Shown here in pieces: positions 12,335 through 21,102 of a stretch of DNA of 64,000 nucleotides. The first letter of the stretch is position 1. Each line of letters begins with the position of its first letter. Location of the stretch: NCBI GenBank assembly GCA_014529385.2, contig CM043943.1:96994355-97058354 (forward strand). Reading direction: 5' to 3'. The notes under the pieces were generated by a model. That model was given only the letters and a program-made list of their open reading frames with translations, was not told the origin of the DNA and ran no database searches. The DNA comes from Adiantum capillus-veneris. Lineage: Eukaryota > Streptophyta > Polypodiopsida > Polypodiales > Pteridaceae. Position numbers and translations under genes: made by a program.

Positions 12335-13456
12335 CTAGAATAGTTTTCTGCCAAGAGTTTTCCTGTCCCTAGGGGTTGGTGCTTTTGCAGTGGACTCTTT
12401 TGTCCTGGGAGATTTTCTTGTGGGCTCTTTGGCAGGAGGGCTTGAGGGCTGCTTCCTCTTTCTCTTATCATCCATCTCTTCACTTGCCTTTTCCTGCTCA
12501 CCACTCTCTTCTTCCTCTTCACTTCCCTTTTCCTCTTCTAGTTTTGCTTTCCCCTTTGCCTTTTCTAGCTTTGCTTTCCCCTTCTCTTCAGCATCATCAT
12601 CTTTAAATACCTTCCATTTGCTTCAAACATATACTTGATAATCTTTGCTCTTGTCAACCATACATGGTTCTCACTATAGCACTCTCTGTTGATCTATACA
12701 AGGCAATAGAAAGCAAGTTTTAGGAACAATAAAATGAGAAAAAATACAGCTAGCAAATATGAAATATGCTATACTTCTATATTCTGATTGTCATTGCAGT
12801 ATATGAAGTCCCAGAGGAGCTTGGCATTTGTCACTACCCTCCATCCACATGAATGGCTTTCAGGCTGGATTGGAGCCTGCAACTCATTACATGTATTTAT
12901 GGGAAAAAATATTTGAGGATAATCCATTGAAGTAAACAAAGCATAAAGAATTCCAACCTTCACAACTGAAAATTGGATTTCAGTCAGCATCTTTGGCATG
13001 GGTGGACAATTCTCCAGTGTCTCTATAAATCTTGTAGCAACACTGTCCAAAATTCTTTATTAAAAGTATGTGCTTGAGGTTCTGCTTGTGGTTTACAAAA
13101 TGTGTCTGCTACTATACTTACAATTTTGCTTGACCATGTACTCCAGCAAGAGAATTGACAAATTAGCATTTTCTTTTCACAATATGAATTGCAATTAAAC
13201 TCCAATGTGAGCTATAAAAACAAGCCTCAGCTAGCCTTCTAACATGAATTAGTAAATTCTCTTCACAAGGTGTAGGTAGGAAACTTACCTCTCATGATAA
13301 GGAATCAAGAAAATTTCACAGATTTCCAAGTCCACATGAATCAACCACTTTGTGAGCTCTCTAATATTTGTCTCTGTCCTGAGAAAGTGGGAGATAGAAG
13401 GGTCTCAAAATTCCACCTTTTGTTGAATGTCTGGCTCATATGTATGCATCATTAAC
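12335..13456 (-). pseudogene. DT1 gene B, 3' half: Ulp1-like (C48) cysteine protease domain and charged tail
   Basis: This continues the histone-like gene in the same frame after a 69-bp intron (13457-13525). Inferred exons are 13289-13456, 13122-13211, 12772-13042 and 12335 to about 12690. The first carries TKWLIHVDLEICEIFLIPYHE, cut here to the pattern W..x..DL...IFLIPYH. The next has SSHWSLIAIHI, with the candidate catalytic His at 13205-13207. FVNSL then has Asn (13154-13156) where the family has Asp. QPESHSCGWRV carries the Gln and the candidate catalytic Cys (12847-12849), six residues apart as in Ulp1. A Glu/Lys-rich tail ends in a basic, nuclear-signal-like stretch (KRKRKQPSSPPAKEPTRK). 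The copy has an in-frame TGA (13405-13407), an in-frame TAA (13163-13165) and a likely 1-bp frame change before the tail. The TGA could instead lie inside an alternative 145-bp intron (13381-13525), whose acceptor TTTCTCAG is strong. The family removes SUMO or related modifiers. Confidence 0.78.
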
Positions 13457-14415
13457 CTGGTACATGATATTGTTATATAAAGAGTTCTTGCTATAAACAA
13501 AAATACATAGGAAAACAAAAACAACCTGAGGCATGTGATAAGGAGTGGAGAATTCATCTCCTCGGTCCAGTCCTTGAGAATTTCCAAGGTCTCAGAGTCA
13601 AGTGAATTGTAATCCTCCCTAGGATCCTCCTCACTGAATAGAGCGACAACAAAACCAGTAGGATTGACACTCCTCAAGAGGGGCACTAGCTGAGGTTCCA
13701 ACAGGTCAAGCTCCTTTCTCTCTGCAATTTCCTTGTCTTCCTTTGCTCTCTTTTTCCTTTCCTTTTCCTCTTCTTCAGTAATATCAACTACTCCTACTTC
13801 AGGCTCCTTGGGCTTCCTCCATGGAGGAATGTTGAGAATATTAAAGGCCTTAATATCATGCATAGGGACAGGCTCCAGCATTCTTGAAAACCTGTATCTC
13901 AGCCTCCTGAGAGTGATCATGTCTTTGTCCATCAAAGTAACCCTATGGGCATGAGCTGCACAGATATAGGCATCTTGGAAAAGCTCAATCATAAAGTCCT
14001 CAGAAGCCTCCTGGATACATGCCAATGCAGTTCTAGTCCACCTCATGTCAATCTTGTACTCCTCTGCAACTTGTCTGCATAGTATTTGGAAGGGCAGTTT
14101 GGGAATTGCAAGATTGATGGCCTTTATGGCCTTCCTTATCTCTCTTAGACATTTGACCCCCTGCTTGAACTTTCTCTTTGTAAGGAGAGGCTTAAGCTGC
14201 ACTGGCTTGAAAGCTTTCCTCTGATGTGTAGTTTTTCTTTTGCTTGGTTGAGGGTCAGGTGTGCTTGGTTTAGGGTCCTTCTTCTGAGATGTGTTCTTCT
14301 TTGGTTTGGAAGTACCAGCTGAAGCTTTGCTAGGCTGAGCTTCTTCTTCATCTTTGGATAGAGGCTTATCAACCGGCTTATCAACCTTCCTTGCAGTCTT
14401 CTTGGTCCTTGCCAT
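13405..14415 (-). CDS. DT1 gene B, 5' half: histone H3-like protein with H3-type tail
   Basis: The real ATG is at 14413-14415 (GAAGATGG context). The protein opens MARTKKTARK, which is the H3 tail (ARTKQTARK) with one change, keeping the residues equal to K4 and K9. A Lys/Pro/Ser-rich linker (residues 11-80) leads into a full histone fold at about 85-172. The motifs are CLREIRK, IPKLPFQ, a helix with QEASEDF, LFQDAYICAAHAHRVTLM and KDMITLRRLR, each lining up with H3 in order and spacing. Loop 1 has canonical H3 length, but RWT replaces the RFQ of H3, as in plant CENH3. An acidic/basic stretch (212-240) and an unassigned segment follow. The frame stays open through an in-frame 69-bp intron (13457-13525) to TGA at 13405. 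Downstream, in the same frame, is a Ulp1-like domain, so this is probably one fusion protein. It is divergently paired with gene C. Nuclear chromatin action is inferred. Confidence 0.88.
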   Translation of the reverse strand: MARTKKTARKVDKPVDKPLSKDEEEAQPSKASAGTSKPKKNTSQKKDPKPSTPDPQPSKRKTTHQRKAFKPVQLKPLLTKRKFKQGVKCLREIRKAIKAINLAIPKLPFQILCRQVAEEYKIDMRWTRTALACIQEASEDFMIELFQDAYICAAHAHRVTLMDKDMITLRRLRYRFSRMLEPVPMHDIKAFNILNIPPWRKPKEPEVGVVDITEEEEKERKKRAKEDKEIAERKELDLLEPQLVPLLRSVNPTGFVVALFSEEDPREDYNSLDSETLEILKDWTEEMNSPLLITCLRLFLFSYVFLFIARTLYITISCTRLMMHTYEPDIQQKVEF

Positions 14416-14880
14416 CTTCAAAAGGGATAGGAATGATTGTTACACAACAAACATTAGTAAAAAAAGTAAACGATGTATATTTAGTGGCACACATTTCCGT
14501 ACATAGTGGAACACATTGCGGTGACACCCCGTACGCGAAATCACAAAGGGACCAATGTCCTCACACTTACGGTGATCGCGCACGGGGTGACAGAGCGGTA
14601 CACAGAGACGGTGACACTTCGTATGCGAAATTGCGAAGGGAGCACAGTCCTCTCACTTACCAAATTCGCGCACGGGGTGACGGGAGTCCCAAGCGGTGAA
14701 AACCTCTTAAACCTCTTGAGACACATATTGTATGCATGGTGAAAATAGTGGCACACATTGCGGTACACATCGTAAACATGATCACACTTGTGGACATAGT
14801 GGAACACATTGCTTTGAAACTCCGTACGCGAAATGACAAAGGAGGCAAAGTCTTCTCACTTACGAATATCGTGCTCGAAG
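14416..14880. promoter_or_regulatory. DT1 central control region, gene B side, with degenerate repeats
   Basis: Three diverged copies of a GC-richer unit carry CCGTACGCGAAAT, CCTCTCACTTAC and GCGCACGGGGTGAC blocks. They lie at about 14519-14592, 14607-14683 and 14815-14881. CpG-containing words (TACGCGAAA, CGCGCACGG) stand out from the AT-rich surroundings. The region precedes gene B on the minus strand and shares the gap with gene C, so it is probably promoter or transposase-binding sequence. No reading frame here is credible. Confidence 0.6.
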
Positions 14881-15240
14881 TGTGAATGACAATAAGCGGA
14901 AAAACGGGTTGGGTAGGTTCCTTTTATGGCCAAAAACGCCACCTCGGGGGGTGTGCAAATCGGTTGCCGCCTCGAAGTTTGGTCCAACGGCTAGTTTTTA
15001 TGCGCCTAGGGACTTGCGCCATGCACCCTATATAAACCTCCTCAGAGCCCAAACTTTCGAAGCCTTGTGAATGACAATAAGCGGAAAAACGGGTTGGGTA
15101 GGTTCCTTTTATGGCCAAAAACGCCGCCTCGGGGGGTGTGCAAATCGGTTGCCGCCTCGAAGTTTGGTCCAACAGCTAGTTTTTATGCGCCTAGGGACTT
15201 GCGCCATGCACCCTATATAAACCTCCTCAGAGCCCAAACT
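14881..15240 (+). repeat. 185-bp direct repeat, two copies, each with a TATA box, upstream of gene C
   Basis: Copy 1 is 14881-15065 and copy 2 is 15066-15240, both starting TGTGAATGACAATAAGCGG. I see two base differences over about 174 bp, so the duplication is recent. Each copy ends with CCCTATATAAACCTCC, giving TATATAAA at 15029-15036 and 15214-15221, oriented toward gene C. Confidence 0.9.
15214..15221 (+). promoter_or_regulatory. Candidate TATA box for gene C
   Basis: TATATAAA in the proximal 185-bp repeat. The ATG of gene C is about 390 bp downstream. The pyrimidine-rich TCTCTTTTTCAG ending near 15590 suggests a leader intron between them. Confidence 0.55.
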
Positions 15241-15613
15241 AAGCGCATTTTGAAGGAGGTTTTACCCGGTTCTCGCACTTCCACAACCCAAAAATTCGAG
15301 CGCTTTGACCGTCACCCCATGCACGATTTTGGGGGACGTCAACCTCTTCCTAGCAATAGGAAATCGCGTACCAGGTGTCACTCTGTGCGTGTAGTTAGTG
15401 AGTGCCGAGTTTCTCTTAACTTCTCAAAGTTCGCATAGCAAGTGACAAACTTAGCATGTCACAATTTTATGTAATTCTTTTTTGCTTGCGCTTAATTTGC
15501 TTGACAATTTTATGCTTTTAATTTGTTTGTAGACTTGATATAAAGAAGGGTGGTTAATGTCTTGATAGACTTCTCTTTTCTCTTTTTCAGCTGAGCATTT
15601 TTGGATTGTCATA

Positions 15614-17107
15614 ATGGATACAGAGGATATACAAGAGACCGCTGATGACAGGCTGATGTCTTTTCTTTACAAAGTTAATGAACTTACAAGATTTCAAAGT
15701 GTCAAACAGATTTTTAATGCTGCCTTTGATCTTCAAGCACTTGTGGATGGCTTCTCTACACAAATTAGTGACTTGAAAGAGATATATACAGAATTGATCA
15801 GAGATCACAGGCTTGACAATCTTGTTCATTTTGTTGATATATGCAAAGCAGGTAGCTTGTCAAGGACAGGTATTGCAAAGAAGTGGTCAAGCCTTCATCC
15901 AAACTGGAAAAAGATCATAAAGCCTTGCAAATTTCATGGTAATATGCATTGCCAGTTGGTAGATTATGACCTTGGACTTATCATTTTCTTCAGTGTACTC
16001 CCAACACCAGAGGGCAAAGAGATTCCAAAGCATATTTCCCAGGCTGAGGAGGACCAGGAGAAAGAGGAGATAGAGATGGAGTTCCATGAAGAGGAAGAGA
16101 AGCTACAAAGCACTGAGATGCTGGACATTGCAAAATTTAAAGCAGAAAACATCACTAAAGTGGAGAATGTTGACATTGAGGATGAAGATGTTGATCCTTT
16201 GCATTGCACATCAACATTTCCCACATACAAAGTTAACAAAAAGGAATATGTTTTGCTGAATGACATTCAACATCTTTTTGATCTAAGGGAAGATTATGCT
16301 TTGGCAGTTTTGGATGAGTGGGGATCTAATGACATAGGATTTATTGATTACTCACCTTGCCCCTTAGCAGTCTTGGACACAGAGGCAGAAAATTTTATTG
16401 ACAGCTCAAGTGTTGGAAAGCATGTGCAGGACATTGTTCTGAGATATGAGCAACAGGGTGTACCTTCTGAAGAGGAGTTCAATGAGATCTAGAAAAGGCT
16501 TAAAATAGAGCATATGGGAGAGGAAAAGACCAGAGATTATGAAGTAAGGCCAACTAGATCCATTGATATATGGGAACCTGCCTTGTTTGAGGAGGATGAG
16601 TCTCCTAAGGTATGTTAATGACCATTTTGCCCTGTCTTATTAATGTGCTGAACAATTAACCAAGACATATTTTTGCAGATTGAAATACTGGACACAGACA
16701 AATTCCTTGGCAGGGGGAAGGGTTCCAGACCCTTAAATTTAGGAAGGAACCAGAGCTTGGGACACTTTATTGGGAAGCTCAACAAAGAAACTGTCATTAT
16801 ATTCCATAACAAGTTTACAAGAGAACCATTGCTGCCAATGCTTGCAATTAAAGCACTTGCAAAGGTTGTTGGTTCATATCAGCTTCCTCCAGGGTTAGAG
16901 AAGTTAATATTGGTGGAAAAGGAGGAAGCCATCAGAATTTTTGGATTCTTCCGTGGCCTTACTGGTTCTAGAGCTGGTTATTTTGCAACAATGGCATCCT
17001 ATGTGCTTGCCCACTCTGGGGACCTCAAGAGACAAATGATAGGCTACAATAAGCAGAAGTTTCTGAAGTTTAGGGGTGAAGTTGATGTACCTTCATCAAA
17101 AGACTGA
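15614..17107 (+). CDS. DT1 gene C: unrecognised protein, two exons, one in-frame TAG
   Basis: ATG at 15614. Exon 1 runs to 16609 and exon 2 is 16679-17107, with a 69-bp intron (GTATGT...TTGCAG) joining in frame; the total is about 475 residues. The N-terminal third is helical. The middle is very acidic (EEDQEKEEIEMEFHEEEEK), a possible disordered linker. A second domain around VNKKEYVLLNDIQHLFDLRE follows. The C-terminal exon is basic and compact (FTREPLLPMLAIKALAKVVGSY, cut here as REPLLPMLAIKALAKVV; FFRGLTGSRAGYFATMASYV). An in-frame TAG at 16490-16492 interrupts exon 1; the frame continues cleanly to the splice donor, so it looks like a decay change. No known domain is recognised. It converges on the transposase gene, with stop codons 6 bp apart. 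A partner of the transposase is one possibility. Confidence 0.7.
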
Positions 17108-17113
17108 CTTTGC

Positions 17114-19817
17114 TCAAACCTGTACTTTGGCCCACTTTCTACCTTGTCTCTCTCTTGTAGCTAGCCATTGTAAGAATTTTTCATTTGCAGATGAACTATT
17201 ATATGAATTTTGTCTTTTTTGCTTGTTCCTGTGTAAGGCATTTGCTAAATCTGAGTTCAGTAGTGCTTTCTTTGTCATTTTTGATCTGGTTCTATGCCAT
17301 ATTTGTCTATAGAACCATTGGAAAACCTCAAGCAAGCTGTTTGCCTTCACTGCACCTCCTCCATGTCTTGTATGCTTGAAAAACTTGGTTCTTGCTTGAT
17401 AATGGGATTTCTCCATGCCTTCTGTAGACCATATGGATAGGGAGCCCCATCTCTTTACAAACCAGGGAGTGTGATTGTAAATTATATGCTGGCAAAGTAA
17501 AAGTGTGTCAATAATTAGTAAGTATGAGATTAATCATATGCTTCCAAACTAAAAGTATGTACATATTAAAAAGGAATAAAAAACTTACCATCTAATGTGT
17601 GAATTCCTGATCCCAAGCATCTTTCATTGCACTTCTGAAGTTATTGAGCACTTTCTTGAAATTTGGCAGATCATTTTTTCCCCAGGATGTCTTATCACAG
17701 TAGGAAAATACTTTGTCTAGTGATTCCCATACCTCTGCCTTTTTGTTTCTTGATGTACCTTCAAGACCATGATCTTTGATGGCATTGTGGAGAGCTTTCC
17801 ACTGGTTATATATACTTCACATTGGATGAACCCTTCTTGGCATTTACCTTTCCTAGTTTGCCATGAAACCCTAGGAAAGCTCTGGCCTTCACACCACCAA
17901 CAGATACCTTTCTAGGCACATTGTTTCCATTTGAAGACCTCTTCAGGTCTGTTTCAATCTTAACCTTACCACTGTGAAGGCCAATTTCTGATAAAACCGT
18001 TTCAATACATTTGATTGCAGCATCTCTAGCTGCTTTTGGCTGTAACTTCCAGGCAAACCCCACATAGAGATGTACAATTTTCTCCACAATTCTGCAAAGA
18101 GCATGCAGAGTGCATATGTGGACATTAGCAAGTGGAATATTTAAAACTGCTTTGAAGTTTGGATCTTGAGTATGCCTATTGGGTGCTTTGTTCCAATTTG
18201 CAGGATTACATTCTTTTGTTGATGCCATACAATACAGACAAGGGCTCTTTGCCATAGCTCCTTTGGAGACATTGTACATACATTTAAGGGTTTTAAGGTC
18301 TCCTCCCATGTGCCATTCCACCCTGTAACTTCCAAACCCTTCAACTTCAAGCTCTTCCCCTAATTCTTGTGCGTTAATGACTTCGGGTATTGTTGTTTGA
18401 TGGAAAACCCAATCCAGAACATCAAAGTCTTCACTCTCTACTTCAAAAGCACCTAGCCACCAGACATTCTTCTCCGATTGCACGCTGAAGTACTTGGTAT
18501 CCTTTGGTTTCAATGCTCTGTTCATTAAAGTTATGGAAATCCTCTCAATTTTTCTGTTCTTAACAATCTCACATTCATCAAGGTTTATCGCAAAACTAAC
18601 AACACCATTTGCTTCTATATGCTCCAGCTCATAGAATCTGATCATTTCCTTCTGAAGTGTCTTCAGGTCAAGGAAAATATTATTGAACTCATCAAATCGA
18701 AGATCCCTCTTTTTACCATGATAGGTACCATGAATGTGGTGAGGCTCACCCAACATCTCCATTATCCTCTCATTGATCTTTTTCCTTGCCTGCTGCACAA
18801 TGGATGGCTTTGGAAGCAAAGAGGACCTGACCTTACATTGCTTTAACCTTGACTTCATATTTCTGAACAGCTTGCTATAACCATCTCTGCTAATGCCTAC
18901 CTTATCCATAGTATATTGCACATCCTCCTTGTCCAAGCAAGAGCTCTGCAAAAATCCCTCAATGCACTGCTCCTTTGCCTTTTTGAACTTCTTCTCTATG
19001 AAAATCTTTTTGGCAACCTTGAGAGGTAAAACATCACAATAATGTTTAGCTGCCATTTCCATGTTTGGTGCAGAGTTTGGTTGTTGCAAAGTCCTAAATC
19101 AAAAGGTACAAAATTAACTGATTATTGTCCAAATGACACCAACAAAATAAACAAACTAAATTAAAGTTAACTGAATATTAATCATTTAATAAAGAACAAT
19201 AGCATAATAACAATAACATAAGCATAATAATGTGGAGCAGAATCACAATACAACTTAACAAAAAGATTAACAACCTAACATAAGCAGAATCATATAAAAT
19301 AACAATACCTTGCTGCTCTGATTCTCCTGCTGCAACCTCCTCCACCACGTCTCAAGGCTTCAATGTTCTTTAACTTCTTTTCTCTTTGTCTGTTTCCTAA
19401 CATTGTATTCTTGCTTCTAGCTTGTTTGAGCTGAGTTTGTAGCTTTTCGTTGCTCTCTTTACATTCCTCAAGTTGTTGTTTAAGAGTATTTATCATTTGT
19501 TTGGTCAAATGATCTTCTAACTTAAGAATATCTCTCTCTGCCGCAAGACTCTGTGTATAACCCAGCAACCCTCTTTGACCATCACCCACAAATTTTATCA
19601 AAGATGAACAATTTGAGAATGGGGGAGTGCTCTTTGTCATTGGGTCCACTGGATACAATCTTCCATCAGTCCAGAGATCAATGTGATTTTTTTGATCTTG
19701 CCGCATTGCTTCAAATATGGACGAGGACACCTCTGCACATTTGTTTCTCTTGCGCACTGGACAATATTCTTCATTTAGCTCAATGTGTAGATGGTATAAG
19801 CTTCTTCTCTTCCTCAT
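17114..19817 (-). CDS. DT1 gene D: DDE transposase with RAG1-like motif layout
   Basis: Exons are 19309-19817, 17589-19093 and 17114-17488, with introns of 215 and 100 bp joining in frame, about 790 residues in all. The N-terminus has Cys residues and a coiled coil (LKQQLEECKESNEKLQTQLKQ, cut here as LKQQLEECKESNEKL). Candidate catalytic residues are the Asp in FAINLDECE (18577-18579), the Asp in HMGGDLKTL (18298-18300), and the Glu in WSTEGMEKSH (about 17420). Between the last two lie a CxxC (SPCLYC) and a downstream HALCRIVEKI helix. RAG1 has the same order: Asp, CxxC, ALH, then a SEGNE-type Glu motif. Many uncharacterised eukaryotic transposases share it too. Two faults are visible: a TATA expansion shifting frame near 17806-17815, and an in-frame TAG at 17592-17594. 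It starts about 320 bp inside the right end. It presumably cuts at the DT1 inverted ends. Confidence 0.8.
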
Positions 19818-20092
19818 GGAAGTCTGTTAACAGTATTTGTCAGAGATAGTACTATAGGAAAAAGCTGTACAGATACGAGGAAGAAGACGACACAGAAAAG
19901 GTTTGTTTCATCTTTTGGAAATTTTGAATTTTGGGCCAGAACTGACGTTTTCGTTAGTTTTGGAGGGAGTATTTTTTAGAATACGAAAGATCCTAGAAAG
20001 ACTTGACAATGACATGTTTTGGTGGAGGTAAAAAGGACGCAAACTCACCTTTTTACAAACATTTCACTATTTTTAAAATAAAGTATATATTC
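19818..20092 (-). promoter_or_regulatory. Putative promoter and leader of gene D
   Basis: This is an AT-rich gap between the transposase ATG and the right inverted repeat. It contains runs such as TATTTTAAAAATAG and TATATACTTTATTTT on either strand. No further gene is seen; a promoter role is inferred from position. Confidence 0.4.
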
Positions 20093-20140
20093 TCTCTCTA
20101 CATATTCTTACAGGGCACAAAAGTGACCTCAAAATTCCCC
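20093..20140 (-). repeat. DT1 right terminal inverted repeat
   Basis: On the minus strand it reads GGGGAATTTTGAGGTCAC, then TTTTGTGCC, and after a gap TGTAGAGAGAGA, mirroring 10229-10276. It is followed by TA at 20141-20142. Confidence 0.9.
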
Positions 20141-20142
20141 TA

Positions 20143-21102
20143 ATGTCAAGTTTCGATAAGGACAAACACATGCACATCAAATGAGTTTTCATAGTTGATC
20201 ATCGGAACTACAACAAGCAAAGGACATTCCAAGATCTCTCGTAATCTTCTTGGCCCAAACATAAAGACTATGCGCTACTGGAAAAAAATCTTCTTGGACA
20301 CATGAACATTTATCTGGATTCTTTGAGTTAAATGAAATGGAGTGAATTGAGGGCCATTTTGATCATCCATTAAATCCAACCATGAAGCTTCCAAGAAGGC
20401 ACACCTGACTTATCTTCTGATTTTGCCAAAATTTCAGCAGCATAACACAATAAATGGCTCAAAAGACCAAAAAACCAGCCATCACAACTCGGAAAAATTT
20501 TGGCAGAGTTTCCCCAGAAGTAGAGCAGTAGGAACCCAAAATATAGACTGTATATGTATGCATAAACTGTCAACAAAAGAACTCGAGCATCAAGTAGGAC
20601 TCACTAGTAAATAGCCTATGGCGAGGTCACAAAAAGGGTGCTCCAGCTACCTGTATCACCGAAAGGATCTCCACATTTGAGAATCCCCCAGCTCAATAAA
20701 AACCTCACGCTATCGACCCTCACACGAAGGCTAATGCAAATCGCGCATAGTCAAGTCTTTGAAATGACTATCTTCCAGACCAAGTCTCAGAAATGGCTGG
20801 GACTACCAAATACAACCAAGTATGGCTCCACAAATGCGTACAATGGCAGTTTCCACAAGTAACGTACAATCCAGCAGACAATGCGCTCAAATAGGCGCCA
20901 AGTGATGCATACCCACAACAACTGCAAGTGACATCACTGCTAGTATATCACTGTACTCCAGCTACCTGTACCTGTGTGAATCACCTGTACCTGTACCTAT
21001 CCCTGTAACCTGTAACCTGTAACCTGTAACCCCGAATCTCAAAGCTTGAAGCTCAAAGCAGAAGGTACTCGAAGAAGATCCTCCGTGGGGGCGCCAAAAG
21101 AA
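20143..21102 (-). other. T1 leader and primer-binding site
   Basis: This non-coding sequence lies between the T1 5' LTR and the DT1 insertion at the gag start. Next to the LTR, 21081-21096 reads on the minus strand as TGGCGCCCCCACGGAG, one of the TGGCGCC-type primer sites usual in Tat/Athila elements. A short array of CCTGTAAC/CCTGTACC words sits at about 20960-21032. Other open frames here look random. Confidence 0.72.

Larger units (their letters stand above)
10227..20142. mobile_element. DT1: 9.9-kb four-gene DNA transposon carrying a histone H3-Ulp1 gene
   Basis: Inverted ends (10229-10276 and 20093-20140) are flanked by TA on both sides (10227-10228, 20141-20142). They lie inside T1 where gag meets its leader. 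Inside are four multi-exon genes in the order A> <B C> <D. D (17114-19817) is a DDE transposase. B (12335-14415) encodes a histone H3 fold plus a Ulp1-like protease. A (10590-11894) and C (15614-17107) are unrecognised. Gene tails are packed tightly: the C and D stop codons are 6 bp apart. Base composition and the short introns (63-79 bp in A, B and C; 100 and 215 bp in D) are plant-like. There is no polymerase B, capsid or integrase gene, so it is not a Polinton. B, C and D each carry one to three disabling changes, so this copy is probably non-autonomous now. I cannot place it in a named superfamily. An alternative reading of the ends is TAGGGG...CCCCTA with an AT duplication. Confidence 0.87.

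Noticed and set aside
12376-12638. Plus-strand Ser/Leu-rich ORFs
   Set aside because: They are shadows of the Lys/Glu-rich tail of gene B on the other strand.
12335-14415. The histone-like gene as an ordinary host histone H3 or CENH3 gene
   Set aside because: It has a long unrelated N-terminal linker, a Ulp1 domain in the same frame and several introns. It also lies between the inverted ends with three other genes, inside a retrotransposon.
10227-20142. DT1 as a Polinton/Maverick or other capsid-bearing element
   Set aside because: No polymerase B, retroviral-type integrase, ATPase or capsid-like gene is present. The ends are short, and the duplication is 2 bp, not 6.
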